A stretch of 64,000 bases of DNA from Angiostrongylus vasorum (Eukaryota > Nematoda > Chromadorea > Rhabditida > Metastrongylidae): contig JADANN010000145.1 in assembly GCA_018806985.1 (NCBI GenBank), forward strand, positions 112,683-176,682, read 5' to 3'. Below are positions 1-9,759 of this stretch, piece by piece. Made by a program: the position numbers and the translations under genes. The notes below the pieces were generated by a model that was given only the letters and a program-made list of their open reading frames with translations, was not told the DNA's origin and did no database searches. Each line of letters opens with the position of its first letter. Position 1 is the stretch's first letter.

Positions 1-467
1 TTGTGTATTAAAGGATACAATGACAAGTACGGTCTTTACATGACCACTGTCTATTGCCTATGTAACCTTACCACTTTGAGCAGTTTCTTTCGAGTTTCAA
101 TACTTCTTTGGGGGTACAAGAACCCTTTTTTAAATTTAAAAGCATTGAAACCAGTTATCATGCTGCTGTGAGAACTACCCATCATTCATTAATCTTTCGT
201 GTGGCGTATATGGCATAAATTCGCGACGAAAAATTTTGTGTCTTAGCGAGCCCGCTAGAACATTACAAATACCAAAATGGGCTGTAATGATGCATGTCAC
301 CAAAAAATCAATTGTAAGTGGTCAGAGGTAAAAAAAGTGAAAGTGAAAAGGGAACAGGGGTTACCAGCAAGTAAGTGTTATGGTCGTTCAGACCTATTCA
401 TGGGACAAATCCATGCCAACCACCAGCGTATCTATATTTCATAGAGAGAGTATGAGAACTATTGCAG

Positions 468-2479
468 ATTTCTTAAAGAGAAACTCGAGGGTGCATCTGC
501 AAAAGACAAGCAAATGCTTCTCGACAAAGTTGTGGCTAGTGCTCAATTTCTAATGATTGACGAGTTTGGTAATTATTTGGTTTAGGTGAAGAGTTGTTTC
601 ATTCTGTTTTATTCGGCTTTTTTATCCGTCCAACAGTTTGTCTTTTTTAGAAGGTTTTTTGAATTTGGAGCCCCGGAACAGAAGTCTGCTGTCAGGGTCT
701 CTCTGAAAGGTTATGTTCTCAGTCTCGCTCGGCACATGTTTGGAAGTCGTGTCGTCCAGAAAGCTTTGGAAAGCGCAGACGAAAACATTCAGCTCGAAAT
801 TCTGGGAGAACTAAAGAAACCAGGTATCTCTAAGTTAATTTTCAGAGCTTTTCTTTGGTCGTTTTCATTTTTATAACAACGTTATAATTCATTCTGGCAA
901 CCCAATCGTTGCTACTGTTTTCAATAGTTGCTACTTTATTTCCTTATTTTTTCCAAACAACAGTTCTAATTATCCTTCCAATTCTGGAATCATCACATTC
1001 TATTCACGAGAAATGTAATCCTTGCACCTTATACTTGCTTAGAAATGGTCATCTATAAAATAGGACATTCTAGTCTAGCACTAGTGTGATTTGCGTAATG
1101 GTTAAGTGATAAAGATCTGCTTCAAAATTCTATCGATTTTATCGAAATATGCGTAAATCATTCTACGAATAAGAAGAAGCCATGACATTTATTGGGAATA
1201 ATCTCATAGAACGAACAACTCCTCATCTGTGGAAGTGCGCGCGGGACAAGAGTGGAAACCACGTCATTCAGGAGCTCATGGTAAATGTGAAACCAGAACG
1301 GCTACAGTTTGTCATCGATTCCTTTACGAAATACGGACCTCAAACTGTACGATGAATTGTGCTTGTTACAGTGTTTTTTCGACTTTTTGGACCACCGTAT
1401 TTCCGTTGTATTCTTCATCAATACTCGTTATGTATCTTGACAAGCTTCTACAGTTTAACGCAAATATTATTTAATACTTTTTTTACCGTTACAAATATTT
1501 TTATAGATTGTAAAATTATCCATGCATCGGTATGGCTGCAGAGTTAATCAAAAAGTGCTTGGCCATTGCACAGAAGAGCAGAAGAGACGTGTTCTGGAAG
1601 CCCTCCATGCAAATGTTCGCTCACTTGTTCTGGATCGCTGTGGAAACTATGTGATACAACATGTCATTGAGCGCGGTAGTGATCCAGACAGAGATCGTAT
1701 CATACAAGAGGTGATCTAGTTTGATGTGTTTTCAATTTATAGTCATGAATGTGATGTCTTGTTTTCTGCTTTTTATTTTTCCTCTTCAGCACTTTTTCAC
1801 TTTTTCAAATTATCTGGGTTTTCTACTTTTCTAGATAATCTGGTTTTCTTCTTAGATAGTTGGAAACCTGTTGACATACGCAAGTCACAGAATTGCTTCT
1901 AATGTCATCGAGAAATGCTGGATTCGTGCTGGACGTCACCTTAAAGCTGTTGTCGTCGATGAAGTCTGCAAAGATGGTGATAGGTAGGGTTCGATCATTG
2001 TTATTCTACGTTTTTTGCTCCTTCTCCGTACTTTCTTTGCAATTAACTATTTTCGGACGTTTTCGTAGTTGTTATGTAACTATTTAGTCCATCGTCTCCT
2101 GTTCTCCTCATGGTGAAAGACCGATATGCGAACTACGTTGTGCAGAAAATGCTGGATACAGCTGATCCTGATCACTGTGAAAAGTTGACGTATGCAATCA
2201 AGCCACACTTTTCTACACTTAAGGAACTTAGCCATGGCAAAGCATATCATTAGTGAGTGCGAATGTCCTCATGTCCATTTCCTTACCTTTATCATCATTT
2301 TCCATTATTTTAAAAATTTCTCGAACCAACAGAAAAAGTCTCCACTTGTCTTTGTCGCGTTTCGGAACCGTTCAGCTGTTTCCGCTCGCAAGAACGACAT
2401 TAAGGGAGTGATATACATTCGTAGGAGGCTTTCTTTAAGTTTCTACTCTTCGCAAAACAAGGATAATGTAACAATGTGA
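468..2479 (+). pseudogene. PUF RNA-binding gene, 3' half, left-arm copy
   Basis: This copy carries PUF repeats 2-8 of a Pumilio-family mRNA-binding protein. Exons are 468-585, 651-823, 1174-1346, 1507-1710, 1856-1983, 2088-2252 and 2333-2479. Recognition residues are visible: SRVVQ (repeat 3), NHVIQ (4), CRVNQ (5), NYVIQ (6), SNVIE (7) and NYVVQ (8). Repeat 2 reads NYLV and then meets an in-frame TAG at 583-585, exactly at the exon edge where Gln is expected. Relative to the other arm there is an extra T in exon 651-823 (six instead of five) and an extra A near 2240; both shift the frame if real. The repeat-1 exon and the N-terminus would lie beyond the window start. I call it a pseudogene as written, but sequencing error is an equally good explanation of the frameshifts. 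Confidence 0.75.
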
Positions 2480-2712
2480 TAGTAAATGTAATAAACTTTG
2501 ATAATAGTATTCTTATGTCGCTAAAAAGCCTTTACTTGTTTTTGTTACTGAGAGCGACTTGGACCAGGAGACATGGGAACACATGCGGGTCGTCGCAAGG
2601 TGAAACTCCTTTCCTTATCCCACTTGATCAAGGAGCTGCAACTACCAAGCCTCATCGAAAAACGATGGAGAGGCTATCTCTACCCGCGGCTAAACAAAAT
2701 AATGTTCGATGA

Positions 2713-2931
2713 AAAAATTTCCCGTCATTTGGGAATCATTTTAAGACCAAAAAAACCGTGTTGGGATCTGAATGGCAAATGTTGTCCAAGAAAGAATCAG
2801 AGCGCAGAATATCAATGTCCGTTTTCTTTGCCGCAATTCTTGAGACACATCAAATGTGCCGCCTTAGAAAACTCACGAGTAACAGTGACAGTGGTAGTTA
2901 TTATAACGAAAAAAAGCTGCAGATAACATAG
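2713..2931 (+). CDS. Unidentified exon-like ORF downstream of the left PUF copy
   Basis: An open frame of 72 codons ends in TAG at 2929. It includes a Ser/Lys/Glu-rich stretch (LSKKESERR) and a polar end (SNSDSGSYYNEKK). An upstream segment in the same frame (2476-2712) is open but separated from it by TGA. The composition looks coding, but I recognise no family, and a second frame across the same bases is also open. It lies on the PUF strand and could be an exon of another gene or chance. The same ORF is present in the right arm. Confidence 0.25.
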   Translation, partial: KNFPSFGNHFKTKKTVLGSEWQMLSKKESERRISMSVFFAAILETHQMCRLRKLTSNSDSGSYYNEKKLQIT

Positions 2932-3584
2932 TCGATTAGTTTTTCAGACTCCTGATTATTTTCGCCACTATTTTTTTATTGTATTCTTGATTTGGTCGAG
3001 GAAACTGCGTATAAAAATCTCCCAACGAATCGACCAATAACGGATGAGTTGCAGCAGCAGAATTGCTGCCGGTTTTGTCAGTGTCGGCCAACTGAATGCG
3101 CTGGTCCCATCAAAATTAATCGCTCGATGAATGCCGCCCTTGATCGTGAGGTGGCATATTTGAAAAAAAATTCCATATTTGAAAAAAATAATACTTATAA
3201 CATGAAAATAAATGAAAACTATAGACTTGCCACCGTTGTCGGGAATTACCGTTATCATCACGTGGAGAACTGAAAAACAAGCAATAAAGTACGCAGGAGC
3301 AACACAATAACTTGACTGGTTGGAAAACTAAAGTCGGATTTGTAATTCTTTTCTGGAATTTGCATTGGTAGCAGTTTCTTCTAGAACAGTATGCTATTAT
3401 GTATTACTTGCAAAGCTCATTTTAGGCACTTGCATCTCATTCGATTGAATTACAATAAAAAATTGTTCTCTTAACAAATTTTGAAGGGTAGAGTTTAAGG
3501 TACTAGAGTGGAAAATGCTTAGTTAAGCCTGATGATAAGAATTCAAGCTCGGGCGTGCGCAGCGCTAAGGGGCTCTAAACATCA

Positions 3585-4150
3585 TTGAGGTGTGCAGACA
3601 AAGAAGAACAGACAATGCAACGTTGGTTTGGAAAATTATGTCGTGACGAATTCAACTTTAAAGATGAAGGAGGTCGTGATCGACTTTCTGCTACTGACGA
3701 CAACGAGCCGAAGCTTGATGAAAGCAATGGGCGCACAACTCCTCGCAAAGCTGGACCTTCCGAAATCGAATTTGCCCAAAACAAGCCATGAAGACCGTTT
3801 CGTGGTTACGGCTGGTTTGATCCATCACAGCTCACTGTACCCCGATAAAAAAAATAACGGCAGAGAACTATGTCCGACAGGTCGTCGAAATGCAGAAGAA
3901 AACTCAACGGGTGCTCTTTACATTGGTTCGGAAGGATACCAATCCCCGTGTATACGCTGCAAATGGTCCGAGAGCTGGGCTAGGAAACTCTGCCTTATCA
4001 TCCATATTCGTCAGAGTGCACGCCTACCGAGATCATTTCTTCATTCACCTGAACAGCTTCCCGTATGAGAAACTCTTCAGAGACCGCTCCAAGGCCTCCA
4101 ATGATTCCATTGTCTCGAAAAGTCAAGAATTTATGAACCAGCACAAATAA
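3585..4150 (+). pseudogene. mariner-type transposase remnant (left arm)
   Basis: The first part resembles the N-terminal DNA-binding end of a mariner transposase (QRWFGKL, then FNFKDEGGRDR). After an internal deletion, frames follow that fit the catalytic half: GLIHHSSLYPD, ITAENYVRQVVEMQKKTQ and, at the C-terminus, HFFIHLNSF and SQEFMNQHK. The pieces sit in different frames. Near 3975 the sequence reads ELG then TAG, a stop also present in the other mariner copy at about 13860. The expected third catalytic Asp region reads SSECTPTE, so the Asp appears to be Glu. The element cannot encode an active enzyme. Confidence 0.7.
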
Positions 4151-4199
4151 ATTTAGTTTTAGCTGATGGATATGTGTGGATTATATCTGCTTTGAGCTA

Positions 4200-5300
4200 G
4201 ATAAAAAAAACATCACTCTAAGTTGACGTAAGTCAATTTAAATTTGCAGCTTGAGGTCTGCCATTAATTTTCCGTTAACCCAAATTTTTCGTATGCGATC
4301 CATTCTGTGCAAGGAATCAGGCAAAGTTAGGACAAAGAAAAAAATGACTGGGAAGGCAGTCGTGATCCGCTCTCCCTGGTTTTCAAATTCAGTTCGCCCT
4401 GACACCAACGACCGAAGTTAGGATGTTTCAAGTGATGAGAAATCGTCTCCTTGGTAACCAGGCACCGACGATTACATCGTTGTGGTTTGTACAGCGCCAT
4501 AGGCTGCGGGAGCTTCACTAAGGATTACAGAACCAAGCTTTAAGCGGCCAGCTTATTCGCTATTCTCTAGAATGCTAGCGACGAAATACCGCCCATTCGC
4601 ATACTAAGCTTGAGAGGAGAAGTCCAAATTTAACGAGCTTGCGTAGATTTCCCTTCTCGTATTCAGAACATGGAATAGAGTGCATCTTTTGCAAGTCTAA
4701 TATATTCTTAGAAATTTATCAATTGAGTGGCGGTGTGTAACAATCATTGTTCCTCAGGTAATCCGTCCAGCAACAGTCGGTAATAAAAAAAAATAGAGTA
4801 TGGCGTAAGTTGAATTTCACTCATATAGCGAAAATAACAGTCGCTTTAAACTTTTAACCAGGACATCGTAGCTCAGATCAAAATTTGCTAATCGAAACAA
4901 AAAAGTAGGAATCCGCAGACAGTCGTCAACAAGATTTTTCATTCTTCTATCCTCCTATTCCGTAAAATCTCCTATTCAGGCAGGATGAATCCTGAATTTA
5001 TGGAGCTCAATTTTTGTCCCGAACTATTTTCGAGACCAATTTGGAGGGGAATGCAAGTCGATATTGCTCTTCAATGAATAATTGGAGAAAAAAGGGGTGG
5101 TAGCCTATGAATTATAGTAGACAACCACTAACTGCCTTCTCTGGTTTCACTTTTTCGTTTATCTCACTGCGCATTAATTCACGCATACACGCAAGTCGTT
5201 CTAAACATTACAATGAGAACTCAACTTCTCCTTTACTGTTGCATTCTGTTGAACGGCATCTTATGTTTATAATAATGCAATAACGTTCGTCTAACGCAAC
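4200..5300. other. No gene seen (left arm)
   Basis: AT-rich sequence. Minus-strand frame 4327-4518 is open for 63 codons, and its right-arm counterpart at 23084-23365 is longer because of small indels. No domain or splice structure supports it, so I treat the stretch as non-coding. Confidence 0.4.
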
Positions 5301-5307
5301 GGGGACG

Positions 5308-5585
5308 AGTCGTATGTGGTGCAGTGGTTAGAGTTGCCTTGCTATAGACAAATGGTCTTTGGTTCGATCCCGCGCCATGACTTCACCAAGCCTTCCATCC
5401 ATTCGGAGTCGCAGAATTGATGCTAGACATGTTTAGTAGGAACAGCAATGATGAGGTACATTGGTAGGCCACTATGAGTCAGTGTATAAGCATGCATTTA
5501 TTCATCTTTAATGAATGAGCTGAATAAAGTGGAATGAATAGACCATCCCTCATGGTTCGGTCAATTCCAAATTTATTGTCGTTTT
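5308..5585 (+). mobile_element. tRNA-derived SINE, diverged copy
   Basis: The head GTGGTGCAGTGGTTAGAG fits an RNA polymerase III A box. GGTTCGATCCC about 45 bases later fits a B box. The family body follows (CAAGCCTTCCATCC, then GGTAGGCCAC...GAGTCA). Mirror copy at 22015-22292. Confidence 0.7.
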
Positions 5586-5699
5586 TTTATAAGCAACGGA
5601 TTCACAGCTTTCGCTGAATCTATCAGGCACTCTGCTCCATTCGAAACTTTTATAAATCAGGGTCAATCAATTTGTCATCGAGCTAAAAACATTGCCTCG

Positions 5700-5815
5700 T
5701 TACATTAGAAGACTATCGCAAGTCAAATATGATTTCATTCACCTCTACGATGCATAGTACAGTCGACAGACTGATCAGCGCCGAATGCTTTGTCCTTTAT
5801 ACTTTTTTATAATGT
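5700..5815 (+). mobile_element. SINE 3' fragment
   Basis: Only the family's 3' part is present: TATCGCAAGTCA, a degenerate CACCTC...GATGC segment, then GCTTTGTCCTT and a T run. Mirror copy near 21783-21900. Confidence 0.5.
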
Positions 5816-5828
5816 AATAAATCGCACT

Positions 5829-6195
5829 ATGGAGCGGATGGCACAGTGGTGGTGATGTCCGTCAACATTAGCATGGTTCTAGTTCGATTCCGCTCCGGGC
5901 CAACTAAGCCTCTCATCTCTCCGGGGTTGGGAAATTGGTACCGGACTTAACTGGGAAAAAATCACTCTGTCCAATCCAGTTGGAAACGATTCACTCCGTC
6001 TATCTCATGACTTCAGCGAGAATTGTTCCACCAACATTCTATGACATTCAAGACGAAATGAAAATCCTCAAGCTGCAACCGAAGCCACAGCTAAAAACTT
6101 GGAAGACCTTCATGGACGATTGATGAGAGCAAACGGATTGGACGTGAGAAGTGATGGGATCTGCACAGCAGATGTGAACACGGATCAAATAAAAA
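5829..6195 (+). mobile_element. tRNA-derived SINE, long-body subfamily
   Basis: It has a tRNA-like head (GATGGCACAGTGGTGGTGATG as A box, AGTTCGATTCC as B box). The body differs from the common SINE and ends AAGACCTTCATGGACGATTG...GCAGATGTGAACACGGATC before an A run. Related copies lie at 16325-16665, 44120-44490 and 55050-55310 on the minus strand. Mirror copy at 21405-21772. Confidence 0.65.
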
Positions 6196-7517
6196 AAAAG
6201 TAGTATTAAACTAAATCGCGCTTACGACACTGTTTTGGTAATTTGCTTGTCACAGTCCTTTTCGGATTCTTCGCAAATTCTTTGCTGCTCACGTTACATT
6301 ATCAGGCACTAGATGGAAAATCCTTGCCTCACTTCTAGACCCTAACATTTCTTCCATTTGATTCGATTTCTTGACGTCATCGTCAATGAAAGTGGTCGCA
6401 ATTGCGTATGGTCTGAAGGTTCATGATATGTCGTATACTGTCTTCGCTGACACTTCTAGTTTTGAGTAATGTCTAAGCTTCTATTCGTCTATAATTATGA
6501 GATAGCCGCACTATGACGTTCCTAGTGTGGTCGCTTAGAAATGTAGTGAGAATTGTCTGTTGTTAGCTTGTTTGACTGTTTGCCTTGTAGGAGTATGCCA
6601 CGCGGGACTTTCACAGTGGTCTCACAGAAAACTGCTTCGACAATTTTTATACAGGAAATAACAGCAGTGTAATATTAACGATATGATGACATAGAAGAGG
6701 GTGGAGGATACAAACGCCAGCACCAGGAAGGAGGGAGAACGGAAGAGGAATGCTCTGAAGAAGAACTAGGTGCTGACAGAGCAACGTATAATTGCCCTAG
6801 GGAAAGTGGCGTTTAGCTGGTGCAGATGAAGATATAGTTTGAAGCGGTATTTTGAAAAGATGGTTTGAGGAGCAGGTTACAGAACTTTTTCTTAGGCAGT
6901 GCAATGTTATGCGGCTGATTCAACTGACCGTACGGCTGCAGCGAATGCCTTCTTTAGAAAAAGCGGCGTGTTGGGATCTTCAAGAAACTTTTTACGGATA
7001 AGATTGCTGTTTGGAAAATAGCCGTTATCGTTATCTGCTGACTCTAGGAAAGATAAATAATGTTCTGTAGCATATAGAGAACCTTCTCTGACAACTTGCA
7101 CAAACTACTACTACAGCTTGCTCACATCAGCTGTGGAATGTTCACACCGTACACGCGAGATAGAAATATTACACAACTCGTGTGGAAAAGGTACAACTGC
7201 AATTCGTCCAAACAGTTACAGGAGATTCTCTACGTTACAGAGCGCAATCCCATTGGAGGATTTGCTTTAATCTATAAACATTCTAGTAACAAATGTGGAG
7301 ACATCGAAAATGTAAACGCCTGCCAGAACGTTTTTGGACTACCAAGCCAACACAAAAAATGGTAAAAAAAAATTTCTTCGGCTAAGGTTTCGACATCTTC
7401 GTCCTTGTTGTCGAGAAAAATATGGTTGTCATTTTATCCCTATCGCAATAATTTTTGCTCAGTGGCAAATAAAACTCGATCACTTAGCAAAAACCCCCTC
7501 GTAACATCTTTCCATGG

Positions 7518-7800
7518 AGGCGCGTGTGGCGCAGTGATTGGGGGGCGCCACTGCGACACACGTGTAATCGATCCCCGCTCCCCCTGGCTCACAAAGCCTT
7601 CCATCCCTACGGGGTCGGCAAATTGGTATCAGACTTTTCTTGGAGGATAGCAGCGCTGGCTTTATTCATCGGTAGGCCACCGTGATTCATTGTAAAGGCC
7701 AGATATGCATTCAACGACCTCCAAACAATGCTTAATGAACTCGAATGCATGGCGCATCCCTTAGGGATTGATCAATTCCGAGAGCTTTATCCTTAATCCT
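7518..7800 (+). mobile_element. tRNA-derived SINE (left arm)
   Basis: A good family member. A box GTGTGGCGCAGTGATTGG, B box TAATCGATCCC, then CAAAGCCTTCCATCC, GGCAAATTGGTA, AGGCCACCGTGATTCATTG and the end GAGAGCTTTATCCTT followed by T-rich sequence. Mirror copy at 19798-20082. Confidence 0.85.
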
Positions 7801-8199
7801 TTTAATATTTTTCCACATAGTTGCTTATTTTCATCACCGGTAGAGTTTGTTTGTTACTTGAGAGCATTTGCATTCATTTATTGTTATGGAGAAGGCTATT
7901 CGAAAATCTTCAGAATTTGTGCTCTGATAATCGTCAGGTGCTAAGCCCAACAATGTTCCTCCTCAGTTTTGCATGACCTTTTGCATCGCCGTAGTTTTGA
8001 ATTTAGAAATTTTTGACCGAGTGTTGACCAAAGGATTTTTTTGGAACATGGTAACTGTTGGAAAGCTTTCTACACTGTGTTTCTGGTGCAGCACTTGTCT
8101 GTGTATTTTCTTACGATCACATAGTTCCGTTACGTACTTAGGTACATTTAAACTATAAGGTCCTTTAATGTCTTTTTGTGAGAGATGCAGTTATGGAAG

Positions 8200-8340
8200 T
8201 GTAGCGGCTATCGTGAGTTATTGAAAGGACAGATATGAATTCAGTCGCCTCTACTCTACTAGATGTTGTTCATTGTATAGCGCGTCCATCAGAAATAGGT
8301 CAATGCCAATGCTTTGTCCTTTTATCTCCATTTTACGCTT
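8200..8340 (+). mobile_element. SINE fragment spanning the inner duplication junction
   Basis: GTGTAGCG at the arm end (8199-8206) matches the start of the SINE A box. The next bases jump straight to the SINE 3' half (TATCGTGAGTTATTG, CAGATATGAATTCAGTCGCC, TTTGTCCTTTT). On the other side of the duplication the same head continues as GTGTAGCGCAGTAATT before leaving SINE homology. Confidence 0.6.
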
Positions 8341-8392
8341 TCCTATATTACGCAATAGTTTCATTCCTGTAGTTTTTTCTAACATTGAAAGT

Positions 8393-8670
8393 GCGCGTGT
8401 AGTACAGTAGGTAAAGGTGCTCAGGAAAGTGTATTTGGTCGTTGGTTAGAAAATACGTCCCTGACTAATCAAGGCTTGTATCCAACCGGGATCAGGGAAT
8501 TGCTATCAGTCTTGTCTGAAAGGATAGTAGCACTGACTTGATACATCGGTAGACCACAACGATTCCTCGTGAAAGCCAGATGTAGATTTTACTATTTCTA
8601 CGGTGCTTGGTAAAGTCGACTGAAAGGCGCATCCCTAATGAAAAGATCAAAGCTAAACGACTCATTCTTT
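8393..8670 (+). mobile_element. tRNA-derived SINE, degenerate
   Basis: The head GCGCGTGTAGTACAGTAGG and the body landmarks (AAGGCTTGTATCC, TCTGAAAGGATAGTAGCACTG, CATCGGTAGACCAC, AAAGCCAGATG) follow the family order with many substitutions. An old copy, found only in the spacer. Confidence 0.55.
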
Positions 8671-8674
8671 GTGG

Positions 8675-9755
8675 TTAACATTGAAGCATCCAACAAGACA
8701 CTTTTAAAACCTAATTGCTCATTACTTCCCGCACCTGATTAAAGAACAGATTTGTTCTGAATTGAATTGGTCACATTGGTAACTTAGAGACCATTCCCGC
8801 AGCGATATTTTCTCCATTGGTACTAAGTCATCATCAATGAAGATGAATCCTTCTGTAAATCGCAGTTCAACACACGGAAACAACACACACTTGATACGGA
8901 AAAAGCAACACAATGTATACAGGTGCACTGTAGTTTGGAAGTGGAGGTTGCAGGCGCAGAAGTTTTTTTTCCAACTTTGCTTACAAACATGAACGTTCAA
9001 TTCGACGACCTGGGAACCATGTAAAGTGTTCTATTAAGGTTTCATCCATCGACAACGGTCGGTTTCGCACTGGATGGGTAGACGAATACAGACCGGCCCT
9101 CCTCCATCGATCTTCACTATTCTATGATAAATGGTACGTGAGTACTTTCAGTGTTCTACGAAGAGGTGATAGCCGTCCTATAAGTGGAAAAAGAAAAGGA
9201 TTTATCAAAATTATTTAGTATCAATAAGCAGTCATTGGAAAACAAAACTTGGTCGACCAAACGGCCAATTTGTAATCGCGCAATTATTTCACTGGTTTCC
9301 TAACAGTTACATAGATGCTTCGATTATCTGGCTTTACATTTTGTGCGGATCCAAGCACTTCTTCCATTCATTCTGATGTTTGTAATCATTATGGAAGTGG
9401 TCATAGTGGCATGTGGCTTCGGCTGTTGTCTGGGAGAACGACGGTTGATTTTACTGTCAGTAAAGGTGGTTCACGCATGCTGAGAAAAAATCTTCTCATC
9501 TTCTTAGTGGTTTGTTCATCTGTTTATATGACAAAGATCCTTCTGTACCGATTTTTTTTAAAATAGTCCTGAAGACTGCCCTTCGGAAGCACTTTGTTAT
9601 TTCCTTCACAAACATAAACAGCTTGCCTTTGGTAAAGAGCAGTTTGATCTGGATACTTTCAGAGACTTTCAGACTGCTGCTTTCTCGTTATAGTTGGATA
9701 TTGCATTAGAAAGCATGGATTTGTTGCATACAGCTTATTTTTTTTGTTTCGCTAA
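8675..9755. other. No gene or clear repeat seen
   Basis: AT-rich spacer sequence. The short open frames here (for example 9315-9566 plus and 8722-9000 minus) have no recognisable domain or splice support. Confidence 0.4.
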
Positions 9756-9759
9756 AATC

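Larger units (their letters stand above)
1..8206. repeat. Left arm of a large inverted duplication
   Basis: This stretch is the near-identical reverse complement of 19393-27597: base 1 pairs with 27597 and base 8206 with 19393. Every feature in it recurs in opposite orientation in the other arm. Differences are scattered, and many are one-base changes in homopolymers. The arm reaches the first base of the window, so its outer end is not visible. It could be a true inverted duplication or an assembly artefact from two haplotypes. Confidence 0.95.

Noticed and set aside
586..876. 96-codon open frame over the start of the PUF region
   Set aside because: It reads through an intron and into the next exon only because of the extra T at 655-660. 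The spliced model explains the bases better.
7096..7365. 89-codon frame, and an antisense-facing frame at 6907-7101, both mirrored in the other arm
   Set aside because: No splice structure, no domain, and the antisense frame is broken by one base in the right arm. A loose likeness of NITQLVWKRYNC to secreted CAP proteins is too weak to use.
7520..7600. Possible tRNA gene in the A-box/B-box region
   Set aside because: No acceptor stem or anticodon arm can be formed, and the same sequence recurs with a shared body, so it is a SINE head.
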